Shown here: positions 17,375 to 26,127 of the stretch, piece after piece | How positions within the stretch are numbered: the first letter of the stretch is position 1 | How the letters are laid out: every line of letters starts with the position of its first letter | Program-made: the position numbers and the translations under genes | Notes under the pieces: model-generated | The model's database searches: none | Told to the model about the DNA's origin: nothing | The model's input: only the letters and a program-made list of their open reading frames with translations | NCBI GenBank assembly: GCA_963735115.1 | Contig: CAVTJR010000003.1 | Location: 1,364,001 to 1,428,000 of the forward strand | DNA length: 64,000 bases | From: JAKACA01 sp963735115 | GTDB taxonomy: Bacteria; Actinomycetota; Acidimicrobiia; Acidimicrobiales; Bog-793 | Reading direction: 5' to 3'

Positions 17375-18514
17375 TCAGGCGAGCGCCTGCGCGAGATCGG
17401 CTACGAGGTCGCCGACGGACTCGAGACCGACGGACAAGCGAAGCAGGCCGGCATCGACGGCGAGCGGTGAGCTCGCAACGGAGGCGTGCGTCATGCGCGC
17501 CGGGTGCTCGATGAGGGATTCGACCGCTCCGAGCGATTCGGCGAGCGTGAACAGCTTCGTCCTGGCGGCCACCTCGAGGGCCGTCACCTCGCCGCCGGCG
17601 AGTACGAACGACACCATGGCGCCGAAGTCCCGCATCTGGCGCTTGGCGACGTCGTGTCCGGGGTGGGAGGCGAGACCCGGGTAGCAGACTCGTGAGACGG
17701 CCGGGTGCTCGACGAGGAACTCAGCCACGACACGAGCGTTGGCGCACTGCCGGTCCATGCGGACGGCGAGGGTTTTGAGGCCGCGTTGCACGAGATAACA
17801 GTCGAAGGGGCTCGGCACCGCCCCGGCGGAGTTTTGGATGAACGCCACGTGCTCCGCCAGGGCTGCGTCACTGGTGAGCACGGCCCCACCGACGACGTCG
17901 GAGTGGCCGCCGAGATACTTCGTGGCCGAGTGCACGACGGCATCAGCCCCGAGCGCGAGCGGCTGCTGGAGGTAGGGAGTCGCGAAGGTGTTGTCGACCA
18001 CGCACCAACCCTGACGAGAATGAGCGACGTGGGCGAGCGCCTCGATGTCGGCGATCCGAAGCGTCGGGTTGCTAGGGGACTCGATCCATACGAGCTTCGT
18101 CGACGGCTGCCAGGCGGATGCCACGGCATCCGGGTCGGTGACATCGACCGGCGTGTGCGAGATGCCGTACTCGCCAAAGACGCGGGCAATGAGGCGCCAG
18201 GTCCCCCCGTAGGCGTCCTCCGGAATCAGCAGGTTGTCCCCGGGCCGCAGGCGCCGCAAAAGAGCGTCCTCGGCCGCCATCCCGCTCGCGAAGCAGAAGC
18301 CGTGCGCCGCCCCCTCGAGCGCCGCCAGCGTTCCCTCCAGCGTGGCGCGCGTCGGGTTGGCCGTCCGGCTGTAGTCGAAGCCCTTGTGCTCGCCGACGGC
18401 ACGCTGGGCATAGGTCGTCGCCAGATGCACCGCCGGGATGACGGCCCCGGTGGCTGCATCGGGAGGTTGGGCGGCGTGGATCGCCAAGGTCTCGAACCCG
18501 AGCTCTGCAGTCAT
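17375..18514 (-). CDS. metB: Cystathionine gamma-synthase / gamma-lyase (Cys/Met metabolism PLP enzyme)
   Basis: PLP enzyme of 379 residues. The PLP lysine is K199 in SATKYLGGHSD, and other family motifs are FDYSRTANPTR (47-56), the ASGMAAE turn and ESPSNPTLRI. Family members either make cystathionine from an activated homoserine and cysteine, or split cystathionine to cysteine. Here it overlaps the upstream cystathionine beta-synthase by four bases (ATGA), so its physiological role is probably cystathionine gamma-lyase in reverse transsulfuration. The metB symbol follows sequence similarity only. Confidence 0.88.
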   Translation of the reverse strand: MTAELGFETLAIHAAQPPDAATGAVIPAVHLATTYAQRAVGEHKGFDYSRTANPTRATLEGTLAALEGAAHGFCFASGMAAEDALLRRLRPGDNLLIPEDAYGGTWRLIARVFGEYGISHTPVDVTDPDAVASAWQPSTKLVWIESPSNPTLRIADIEALAHVAHSRQGWCVVDNTFATPYLQQPLALGADAVVHSATKYLGGHSDVVGGAVLTSDAALAEHVAFIQNSAGAVPSPFDCYLVQRGLKTLAVRMDRQCANARVVAEFLVEHPAVSRVCYPGLASHPGHDVAKRQMRDFGAMVSFVLAGGEVTALEVAARTKLFTLAESLGAVESLIEHPARMTHASVASSPLAVDAGLLRLSVGLESVGDLVADLAQALA

Positions 18515-20223
18515 CTGCCCTTCTCCCCCGTCCGGTTCGCCTGGGCAAGAAACCCAAGGGCGTCCGTTCTCGTCAACACCCCGACCGGGTGCCCGTGGTC
18601 GATCACGAGCACGGCCGGCGCCTCCTCGAGGCGGTGGATGGCCAACTCGACGCTCTCGCCACTGCCGACGGTCGGCAGTGGCACGCTCATGACCTCGCGT
18701 ACCGACCGGTCGAGGAGGGAAGCGTCCTCGAAGGCACGCTGCATGAGCTCGCGTTCGTGCACGGCCCCGATGACCTCCGCCTCGGCGAGCGGTGGCTCCG
18801 CCTGCACGACCGCCAACTGCGAGACCCCGAACTCCTGCATGATGCCGATCGCCTCCCTAGCCGAGTCGTCCGGGTGGACATGGATCAGCTCCGGCAGCGT
18901 CGCCCCTTTGCGCTCCAACAGATCTGCCACCGTCTGCCCGATCTCGCGAAGGAAGCCGTGGTCGGCCATCCACTCGTCGTTGTAGAGCTTCGACAGGTAG
19001 CCGCGGCCGGAGTCGGGGATCAACGTGACGACGACGTCGTCTGCGTGCAGCTCGGGTGCGAGATGCAACGCAGCCCAGAGCGCGGTGCCCGTCGAGCCGC
19101 CGACGAGGATCCCTTCCTCCACACCGACCCGCCTCGCCATCAGGAAGGAGTCCGTGTCCCTCACCATGATCACCCGGTCGACGACGTCCGGGTCGTAGGT
19201 CGTCGGCCAGAAGTCCTCGCCGATCCCCTCGACAAGGTAGGGCCGGCCCGAACCGCCGGAGTAGACCGAGCCCTCCGGGTCCGCGCCGATGATCTGCACG
19301 TCCGGGTTCTCCGACTTGAGATAGCGGCCGATCCCGCAGATCGTGCCGCCCGTGCCGATTCCGGCGACGAAGTGCGTCACCCGGCCGGCTGTCTGGCGCC
19401 AGATCTCCGGGCCGGTCGTGCGTACATGTGAGTTCGGGTTCTCCGGGTTGTGGTACTGGTCCGGGTGATAGGCACCCGGGATCTCCTCAGCAAGGCGAGC
19501 CGTCACCGAGTAGTACGACTCCGGGTGGTCCGGCGGCACGGCGCTCGGGCACACGACCACCTGTGCGCCGTAGGCGCGCAAGAGGGTGATCTTCTCCGCC
19601 GACATCTTGTCCGGCATCACGAAGATGCAGTGGTAACGACGGCGTGCTGCCACGATGGCAAGGCCGACGCCGGTGTTGCCCGAGGTGCCCTCGATGATGG
19701 TCCCCCCCGGCTTGAGGAGGCCGTCGCGCTCGGCTTGATCGATCATCGCCAGGGCGGGCCGGTCTTTCACGCTTCCCCCGGGGTTGAGGTGCTCGAGCTT
19801 GGCCAGGAGCGGGCACGGGAGGTCCTTGCCGATGCGATCGAGTCGGACGAGCGGCGTGTTGCCGACCAGCTCGAGCAACGAGCCGACCACGTCCATGGGC
19901 GCCCCGCGGTCGCTGAGCGGGAGCACCTCGACGCCGGCGAGGCTCGGCCGGCCGGTGACGTCCTCGTCGGTATGCAGGCGTACCGGCAGCCCGGCGCGGT
20001 GCAGACGAGCCGCCACCTCCGGGGCGAAGGGACCCACGACAGTGACGCGCTTTGGCAGGCGTGCCCGCAGGTCCGTCATGACGAGCGGCGACACCTCGGC
20101 GTCGGGCAGATCGACGACGCGGGTGTTGCGGGCGATAAGGAAGTCGGGCACCGTCGCCTGACCTGCGATCACGAGTACTTCCATTGCCCCATGTTGCCGC
20201 GTGCGGGCTGTCAGTGTCGCCAT
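18511..20223 (-). CDS. cbs: Cystathionine beta-synthase with unusual N-terminal extension and C-terminal CBS pair
   Basis: 570 residues. Residues about 110-430 are the PLP catalytic core: SLLELVGNTPLVRL, PLP lysine K153 in GGSVKDR, EGTSGNTG and GIGTGGTICG. Residues about 440-560 hold two CBS domains, which sense adenosyl ligands in the family. It condenses serine and homocysteine to cystathionine. Most bacterial homologues start just before SLLELVGNTP. This protein has about 100 extra residues (14-109; VLVIAGQ, TVVGPFAPEVAARLHRAGLPV) that look like a small alpha/beta domain and not like read-through of another frame. ATG 20223 or ATG 20184 could be the start. Coupled to metB by ATGA. Confidence 0.9.
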   Translation of the reverse strand: MATLTARTRQHGAMEVLVIAGQATVPDFLIARNTRVVDLPDAEVSPLVMTDLRARLPKRVTVVGPFAPEVAARLHRAGLPVRLHTDEDVTGRPSLAGVEVLPLSDRGAPMDVVGSLLELVGNTPLVRLDRIGKDLPCPLLAKLEHLNPGGSVKDRPALAMIDQAERDGLLKPGGTIIEGTSGNTGVGLAIVAARRRYHCIFVMPDKMSAEKITLLRAYGAQVVVCPSAVPPDHPESYYSVTARLAEEIPGAYHPDQYHNPENPNSHVRTTGPEIWRQTAGRVTHFVAGIGTGGTICGIGRYLKSENPDVQIIGADPEGSVYSGGSGRPYLVEGIGEDFWPTTYDPDVVDRVIMVRDTDSFLMARRVGVEEGILVGGSTGTALWAALHLAPELHADDVVVTLIPDSGRGYLSKLYNDEWMADHGFLREIGQTVADLLERKGATLPELIHVHPDDSAREAIGIMQEFGVSQLAVVQAEPPLAEAEVIGAVHERELMQRAFEDASLLDRSVREVMSVPLPTVGSGESVELAIHRLEEAPAVLVIDHGHPVGVLTRTDALGFLAQANRTGEKGR

Positions 20224-20298
20224 CTCCCCGCCCGGAGCCCGCTCTCGGCCGGTGAGAGCGTCCGTCGTCTGCTCCGGCAGGCCAGGCCGCCGCTCGGA

Positions 20299-22269
20299 TC
20301 AGTCAGGCCTGAAGACGACGACCTGGTCGCGACCCCGCGCCTTGGCGCGGTACATCGCCAGGTCCGCCTCGTGCACGACTTCCTCCAGCGACGGACCGTG
20401 CGTCGGGAAGAGCGCCACGCCGATCGAGGCGGTCACGCTCCCAAGCCCCGCGCAGGTGGGCGGGAGGGCAGCCAAGGTCTTGCGTACCATTTCGGCCACG
20501 CGCTCAGCCCCGCGGGCATCAGCGCCGTGCAACACGAGCAGGAACTCGTCGCCGCCGAAGCGCACGGCAGCATCACCCGACCGCACGGCGCCGGCCAGCA
20601 CGCGGGCGGCGTTGCGCAGCGTCACGTCTCCCACGGCGTGCCCGCAGGTGTCGTTCACGCGCTTGAAGTGATCGAGATCCACGAGGAGGATGGCCAGCTC
20701 GGAGCCCATGCGCAGCGCCTGGGCGGCTTCTCTGGGCGCCAGCTCGTCCCACCAGCGCTTGTTGAGGAGGCCCGTCAGCTTGTCGGTGAGGACTCGCTGC
20801 TCGAGCTCGGAGTAGAGCTGGGCATTCCGCCACGCGGCTGCGGCCAAGTATCCGATGAGAGCGCAGCGCTCGACCTCTTCCTCGCTGAAGCGGTCGAGGC
20901 CGTCGCGCCAGACGTCGAGCGCTCCGAGCCGCTGGTCGCCGGCGATCAACGGGATGACCACGATCGACTCGTCATAACGTCCGCCGGTGCTGCCGGGGAT
21001 GTGGGCGGCCTCCGCATGGGTGAACGTGTCGCCGCAGTTGTAGGGCTCGCCCCGGAGAAACGCCCAGCCCGTGATGCCCGTATCCATGAGGTCGTCGACG
21101 TCGGCGAGCCCCTCCAACCCCTCGCCTTTCACAACGAGGGGGCGCAGCGTGTAGTGGTTCCAGTCAGCCTCGAAGATCGCCAAGCGGTCGACGGGCAGCA
21201 CGCGGGGCAGCAATTCGGCGACGGTCTCGAGAATGTGGAGCGGATCGTGCTCGGCTTGCAAGGTCCGCGCCGCATTGCCAAGGGCGCGGGCGAACTCACG
21301 ATCGTCGGCGGCAACCTTCGAGCTCGACAGGGGGGAGTAGGAGACGGGAATCCGCTCCCGGTCGTGCCGCCCGAGCACGCGCACCGAACGCTCACGGAAC
21401 CACGATCGATTGACGACCTGGTCGCCAGCCTCGGCGAGCCACGGATCGAGCACCACAGGTGGGTGCAGGTAGGTGCCGATGCCGACTTGCTGGCCCAGCT
21501 CGATCCAGAGCTGGGCGGCGTGCTCGTCGTCCACCTTGCGCACGACGATCCTCGTCCCGAGCCGGCCGAAATACGACATGAGCGCCGCCACCTCGGCTCG
21601 TGCCCGCGGCTCGGCGCGGATCCGGTCAGCAAAGCTGCCCTGCAGCATGGCAAAGGCCGGCTGCAATTCCGCCACCTCGGCACTGGCGAGCGACGACACG
21701 TCGATCTCGTCGAGGGCCAAGGCGAAACCCATCTTCGAGAGCCAGTGCGCCCGCTCGAGGCTCCGAGCAGGCGACTCATCGGGCCGCCTCGCCGGCAGCA
21801 GCCACACGAGCTCAGCCGGCATGACGCCCGCAGCCGCCGTCATGGCAGGCAGGTCCTCTCCCACGTCCAAGAACAGCCGCTCGTCCGCCGGCACCACCAG
21901 GACGGCCGGGTTCACGATCGGCACGAGCTCGAGCGCCCGGGCGAAGTCCTCGACGGGCTGCGACGGGCCGTGCAGAGGTCGGCGCAGCACCTCGTAGCCG
22001 ACGGCGCTCCGGTCGCCGATCTCCAGCAGCGGCTGCAGAGCGATGCCCTGTTTCAGTAGCTGATTGCCCTCCGAGCTGCCTGAATGCGGGCGCGCGGCGT
22101 CAAGCTGAGCCATTTGCACAGAGGAGCCGCCCGAGCCTTCGCTCTCGGGCGCCGGTATGCCCACGGGCGCAAGAGTACCGGGGGAGGAAGGCACGCTGTC
22201 GACTCCGCACCGTCGCTCCTGGTCGCCGCTTCCCGGCACGCTGTCGGGCATCGCCGCCGGGAGGGTCAC
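20299..22269 (-). CDS. Diguanylate cyclase with degenerate EAL-like domain, GAF and GGDEF
   Basis: 656 residues, cytosolic. Residues about 75-290 resemble an EAL phosphodiesterase domain, but the signature is YEVLRR in place of EAL, and the DDFG-type motif is DEID, so it is probably a non-catalytic sensor. A GAF domain follows (about 320-480). The C-terminal GGDEF domain has an intact RFGGDEF active site and an RSGD inhibitory site five residues upstream, so it should make c-di-GMP with product feedback. The GTG start at 22269 overlaps the DinB-YCII stop (GTGA), though the first 70 residues are low-complexity and a later start is possible. Confidence 0.87.
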   Translation of the reverse strand: MTLPAAMPDSVPGSGDQERRCGVDSVPSSPGTLAPVGIPAPESEGSGGSSVQMAQLDAARPHSGSSEGNQLLKQGIALQPLLEIGDRSAVGYEVLRRPLHGPSQPVEDFARALELVPIVNPAVLVVPADERLFLDVGEDLPAMTAAAGVMPAELVWLLPARRPDESPARSLERAHWLSKMGFALALDEIDVSSLASAEVAELQPAFAMLQGSFADRIRAEPRARAEVAALMSYFGRLGTRIVVRKVDDEHAAQLWIELGQQVGIGTYLHPPVVLDPWLAEAGDQVVNRSWFRERSVRVLGRHDRERIPVSYSPLSSSKVAADDREFARALGNAARTLQAEHDPLHILETVAELLPRVLPVDRLAIFEADWNHYTLRPLVVKGEGLEGLADVDDLMDTGITGWAFLRGEPYNCGDTFTHAEAAHIPGSTGGRYDESIVVIPLIAGDQRLGALDVWRDGLDRFSEEEVERCALIGYLAAAAWRNAQLYSELEQRVLTDKLTGLLNKRWWDELAPREAAQALRMGSELAILLVDLDHFKRVNDTCGHAVGDVTLRNAARVLAGAVRSGDAAVRFGGDEFLLVLHGADARGAERVAEMVRKTLAALPPTCAGLGSVTASIGVALFPTHGPSLEEVVHEADLAMYRAKARGRDQVVVFRPD

Positions 22270-23054
22270 GCTCCGAAGATTACGGCTCCTTTGCTGGTGT
22301 ACCAGTCGAGCACCTTCACGACGAGCCTTCCCGCCCGAACGGCCGGATCGTCCTCCGCCAGCAGGCGGGCCGTTTCCCGCGATCCGGTCTCGTACAGGCC
22401 GATACCGCGCATGGACTCGCCGTCTTCGCCCGCAAGTGGGCCGGCCACACGCAGGTAGCCAGCCGCTCGCATCTTGGCGAGATGCCCTAGGTGCAGGCTC
22501 TGCAACGATGCCAGCTCCTCCTCGGACTCGTCGGGGAGATCGTCGGGGCGGATGAGAAGGACGAGCTCATAGCGGTCGAACTCGGCGGGCGGCTCCCCGG
22601 GCTGCAGCACTTCCAGCGCGCGAAGCTGCTCCCGGTGAAGATCCAGGTGGAAGCTTGCGTTGCCCTCGCAGAGAGACCCGATCGGCGTCGGCTGATCGAC
22701 CACGACCACTCCCCCGTCCCGAATCATCGCCGGCACTGGCGTCGTCGCCTTCGCGCCGAGGGCGGTGTGGGCGGCGGCCAGGCGGGCGGCGGAGCGCTCG
22801 ACAGCGTCGGCCAGCTCGCCGAGCCCGCCGGAAGCCAGTGCCTGCAGTCGGTCGTCGTCGACCGCTGGGGCGTTGTCGTAGCTCGGATGCTCCCCTGCCA
22901 TCACCCGCTCGGCCACCTCGGCGATGAGGTCGTTGTTCACAGCCACGTGGGCGGCGATGAGCCCTGCGGGCCAGCCCTCCTCCGGCGTGTTGAAGGAGCC
23001 CGCTCGCAGGCTCGCGATGAACGGGGCATAGGCGGCTTCGATCGTGTCGCTCAT
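22266..23054 (-). CDS. DinB/MDMPI-like and YCII domain fusion protein
   Basis: 262 residues. The N-terminal 150 resemble the mycothiol-dependent maleylpyruvate isomerase/DinB helical bundle (GLIAAHVAVNNDLIAEVAERV, with HLDLHREQ later). The C-terminal 95 residues form a YCII-type ferredoxin-like domain (YELVLLIRPDD, LAKMRAAGYLRVAGPLAGE, SRETARLLAEDDPAVRAG). The substrate is unknown. The ATG at 23054 has a GAGGAAGAGGAG site upstream. Overlap with the GGDEF gene start suggests co-expression. YCII proteins often accompany ECF sigma factors, and one is encoded 1.4 kb away. Confidence 0.75.
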   Translation of the reverse strand: MSDTIEAAYAPFIASLRAGSFNTPEEGWPAGLIAAHVAVNNDLIAEVAERVMAGEHPSYDNAPAVDDDRLQALASGGLGELADAVERSAARLAAAHTALGAKATTPVPAMIRDGGVVVVDQPTPIGSLCEGNASFHLDLHREQLRALEVLQPGEPPAEFDRYELVLLIRPDDLPDESEEELASLQSLHLGHLAKMRAAGYLRVAGPLAGEDGESMRGIGLYETGSRETARLLAEDDPAVRAGRLVVKVLDWYTSKGAVIFGA

Positions 23055-23290
23055 CCGGTGCTCCTCTTCCTCGAGGTGGGAAGAGCCCGAGGCGGACGTT
23101 TCCTGGGCCCTGTTGACCTGGACACTGTCAAGCGGGCGGGACCATGTCAATGGCCACTGACGAGCGGGCGGCGAGGACGTCGGTTCCGGCTCCGGGCGAC
23201 CGCAACAGCTTGATGATCTGACTGAGCTACCGTTTGGGAGCGCCTCGGCCTTCCTCGGGTCGAGTGTTGGCGCAAAAGGAGGCGGTACCG

Positions 23291-24391
23291 ATGTCGCATG
23301 CAACGACGAGCCGTTCGGAACGGGCACGGCGGCGCAAGAGGCAGTCGGTGGCGGCGTCGACCCTGACTGCGGGCTTGCTCCTCGGTGCGCTCGTGGCGGC
23401 GAGTCCCGCCGGCGCGGCGCTTCGAAGCACCCATCCCAGCTCGAAGAGGCCAGGCGACTACCGCTTCAACGCCCCTGACGCAGCCGCAGTCGCCGGCGCG
23501 GACCTGTTCGTCGCCAACAGGATGGGTAACTCCATCACCGAGGTGAGGGCCTCCAACGGAGCCTTCGTCAGGCTCATCGAAGGCTCGAGATACCGCTTTG
23601 ACGAACCAAGCGCCCTGCTCGTGCTCGGCAAGGACCTCTTCGTGGCGAACGCGAAGGCTGGCGTGACCGAGCTCGCCATCAGCAACGGTGCTCTCGTGCG
23701 AACATTCCGGGGCGCCAGGTACTTCTCGGGCGCGGTCGCCCTCGCCACGGACGGCTCCAACGTGTACGTCCTTAATGCCGGCGGGTCGGGCTCGGTCACC
23801 AAGCTCGCCGCGGGCACCGGGAAGATGAGCGTGGCCAAGTTCCGGTTCGATGTGCCGACAGCAATCGTCTCGGTTGGCACCGAGCTGTTCGTGACGAACA
23901 GCAGGGGCAACTCCGTCACCGAGATCGACGCCACCACCATGACGTCGAACACCCTGAAAGCTTCCAGGTATCAGTTCGAAGAGCCGACCGGGATGGCCGT
24001 TGACGGCGGAGCCGTGTGGATCACCAACTACCTGGGCCCGACGGTGACGGTGATCTCCGCCAGCACCGGCGAACTCGTGAAGGTGGTTCCGGACATGGAC
24101 GGCAACCTGCCGAATCCCGGCCCGATCATCTTCGCCGACGGCAACTTCTATGCCGCCAGCCCGCCTGGGTCCTCCCCCATGATCACGAGGGTCCAACCAG
24201 GTAACACAGTGATGATGCCCTGGATGATGTGCAACACCAACGGTCCCTACGAATTCAGCAATCCGCAAGCTTTGGCGGTCGCCGGGAGCACACTGTGGGT
24301 GGTCAACGAAGGAGGGCTCAATGCGCCCTACGGCCCGTCTCTGACGGAGATGAACGCCAGTTCCGGGGCCTTGATCCGGACGATCTCTTAG
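23291..24391 (+). CDS. Secreted NHL/YncE-type beta-propeller protein
   Basis: 366 residues. A Sec signal peptide (RARRRKRQSV, then a hydrophobic core, cleavage near PAGAALRS) is followed by about seven propeller blades. The recurring unit is F-x-x-P-x-A-x-x-x-x-G-x-x-L-F-V-x-N-x-x-G-N-S-x-T-E, for example LFVANRMGNSITEV and LFVTNSRGNSVTEI. No catalytic residues are evident, so a binding or scaffold role is likely. The start has an excellent AAAAGGAGG site 8 bases upstream. It ends 110 bases before the sigma factor gene. A related propeller is encoded at 26-27.5 kb on the other strand. Confidence 0.8.
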   Translation: MSHATTSRSERARRRKRQSVAASTLTAGLLLGALVAASPAGAALRSTHPSSKRPGDYRFNAPDAAAVAGADLFVANRMGNSITEVRASNGAFVRLIEGSRYRFDEPSALLVLGKDLFVANAKAGVTELAISNGALVRTFRGARYFSGAVALATDGSNVYVLNAGGSGSVTKLAAGTGKMSVAKFRFDVPTAIVSVGTELFVTNSRGNSVTEIDATTMTSNTLKASRYQFEEPTGMAVDGGAVWITNYLGPTVTVISASTGELVKVVPDMDGNLPNPGPIIFADGNFYAASPPGSSPMITRVQPGNTVMMPWMMCNTNGPYEFSNPQALAVAGSTLWVVNEGGLNAPYGPSLTEMNASSGALIRTIS

Positions 24392-24443
24392 CTCGTAGTC
24401 AGGAGCCCTCGGGCGCCAGCCTCGGATCGTCTTTCTCTCGAGG

Positions 24444-24470
24444 TGTCGATATCGCCTCGCCTCGTTCGTC
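24444..24470 (+). promoter_or_regulatory. ECF42-type promoter of the YCII-sigma gene
   Basis: TGTCGA at 24444-24449 and CGTC at 24467-24470, with a 17-base spacer, lie 31 bases before the start codon at 24502. As I recall, TGTCGA in the -35 and CGTC/CGAC-like in the -10 region is the published recognition motif of ECF42 sigma factors, which control DGPF/YCII genes. Here the gene encodes both, so the site suggests autoregulation. The element matches in sequence, spacing and position. Confidence 0.65.
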
Positions 24471-24501
24471 GTGATGGCAACGAGCGACTAGAGGAGGATC
24501 C

Positions 24502-26088
24502 ATGCGATACCTACTGATGATCTGTGGCGACGAGGCCGGCCTGGCGAGCTTGAGCCCGGAGGACGACTCCCGCATGTCGAGCGGGTACGAGGACTTCGGC
24601 AAGGAGATGGCTCAGCGCGGCGTCCTGCAGGGTGGCGAGCGCCTGCGGCCTTCAACCGACGCCACGACGGTGCGCGTGCGCAATGGCGACATCATCACGT
24701 CCGACGGCCCATTCGCCGAGACGAAGGAGCAAGTCGGTGGTTACTTCGTCGTGGACTGCAAGGATCTCGACGAGGCCATCGAGGTGGCGTCCAAGAATCC
24801 CCGGGGCACAATCGGGATCGATCGAAGTGAGGCCTATCTGGGAGATGACGTAGCAGCCGACGTCGCTACGGCCGTTGCCGATGCCTTCAGCGGCGAATGG
24901 GGACGGGTGGTTGCCACCCTGATCCGCGCTACGGGCGACTGGGACGTGGCCGAGGAGTGCACGCAGGATGCCTTCGCGCTGGCGCTGGAGCGATGGCCGC
25001 GCGACGGCATCCCGCGCAACACGGGTGCATGGCTCACAACCGCAGCCCGCAACCGCGCCATCGACCGGGCGCGCAGGGCGGCCACCGGTGCGGCCAAGCT
25101 GCAGGAGGTGGCGGTCTTGTCGTCTCGTAACGACGCGCCGGACGATGAGGACAGCGGTGTCGCAGACGACCGGCTCCGGCTGATCTTCACCTGCTGTCAC
25201 CCGGCCCTGTCGATCGAGGCGCAGGTCGCCCTCACACTTCGAACCCTCGCGGGGCTGACCACCGCCGAGATCGCACGAGCGTTCCTCGTGCCCGAGGCCA
25301 CGATGGCCCAGCGCCTCGTGAGGGCGAAGCGAAAGATCCGCAACGCCGGCATCCCCTACCGGGTGCCGCCTGGCCACATGCTGCCTGAACGCACCGGAGC
25401 CGTTCTCGGCGTCCTCTACCTGCTGTTCAACGAGGGTTATTCAGCCACTGCGGGCACCGACCTCATGCGCCAGAACCTCTCGGGCGAAGCCGTCCGGCTT
25501 GGCCGCGTTCTCGCCCGCCTCATGCCGGACGAACCGGAGGCGCTCGGCCTGCTCGCTCTCATGCTCCTCCACGACGGCCGACGCAACTCGCGCGTGGACG
25601 CGGCCGGCGATCTCATCCCCCTCGAGGAACAGGACCGCAGCCGCTGGGACCGGGCTTCGATCGACGAAGGACTAGCCGTGCTGGCCGGGGCGCTCCGTCG
25701 CGCCCGTCCGGGTCCGTACCAGGTGCAGGCCGCCATCGCCGCCTGCCACGCCACCGCCGCACGAGCGGACGAGACCGACTGGGTGGAGATTGCGGCCCTG
25801 TATGACCGGCTGGCGGTCATGGTGCCCTCCCCCGTGGTCGAGTTGAACCGCGCCGTCGCCGTCGCCATGGCAGAGGGACCTCGCGCCGGGTTGGTCCTCC
25901 TCGAGTCGCTGGAGGTCTCCGGTGCGCTCGCCGGATACCATCTGCTTCCCGCCACGCGGGCCGACCTGCTCCGTCGCCTCGACCGCCCTGTCGAGGCGGC
26001 CGAGGCGTATCGCCAAGCGCTCGAGCAGGCGCCGACGGCGGCGGAACGCCGCTACCTCGCCCGTCGCCTGGCGGAGACGACGGGCTGA
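24502..26088 (+). CDS. YCII (DGPF) domain fused to an ECF42-type RNA polymerase sigma factor
   Basis: 528 residues. Residues 1-112 form a YCII-like domain with the family name motif DGPF at 68-71 (TSDGPFAETKEQVGGYFVV). Residues about 125-195 are sigma region 2 (EECTQDAFALALERWP, NTGAWLTTAARNRAIDRAR). About 220-285 is region 4 (LTTAEIARAFLVPEATMAQRLVRAKRKI). The rest is the long helical, TPR-like C-terminal extension typical of ECF42 (GVLYLLFNEGY, LNRAVAVAM, YRQALEQAP). ECF42 factors are normally encoded beside a separate DGPF gene; here the two are one polypeptide in one uninterrupted frame. GAGGAGG precedes the ATG. Confidence 0.9.
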   Translation: MRYLLMICGDEAGLASLSPEDDSRMSSGYEDFGKEMAQRGVLQGGERLRPSTDATTVRVRNGDIITSDGPFAETKEQVGGYFVVDCKDLDEAIEVASKNPRGTIGIDRSEAYLGDDVAADVATAVADAFSGEWGRVVATLIRATGDWDVAEECTQDAFALALERWPRDGIPRNTGAWLTTAARNRAIDRARRAATGAAKLQEVAVLSSRNDAPDDEDSGVADDRLRLIFTCCHPALSIEAQVALTLRTLAGLTTAEIARAFLVPEATMAQRLVRAKRKIRNAGIPYRVPPGHMLPERTGAVLGVLYLLFNEGYSATAGTDLMRQNLSGEAVRLGRVLARLMPDEPEALGLLALMLLHDGRRNSRVDAAGDLIPLEEQDRSRWDRASIDEGLAVLAGALRRARPGPYQVQAAIAACHATAARADETDWVEIAALYDRLAVMVPSPVVELNRAVAVAMAEGPRAGLVLLESLEVSGALAGYHLLPATRADLLRRLDRPVEAAEAYRQALEQAPTAAERRYLARRLAETTG

Positions 26089-26127
26089 GGGCCGACTGAA
26101 CCTGCAGATGAGCTTTTCCGAAGGCGG

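Noticed and set aside
23200..23232. Minus-strand GGTAGCTCAGTCAG resembling the 5' part of a tRNA
   Set aside because: No anticodon arm, T arm or acceptor pairing follows; at most an ancient fragment.
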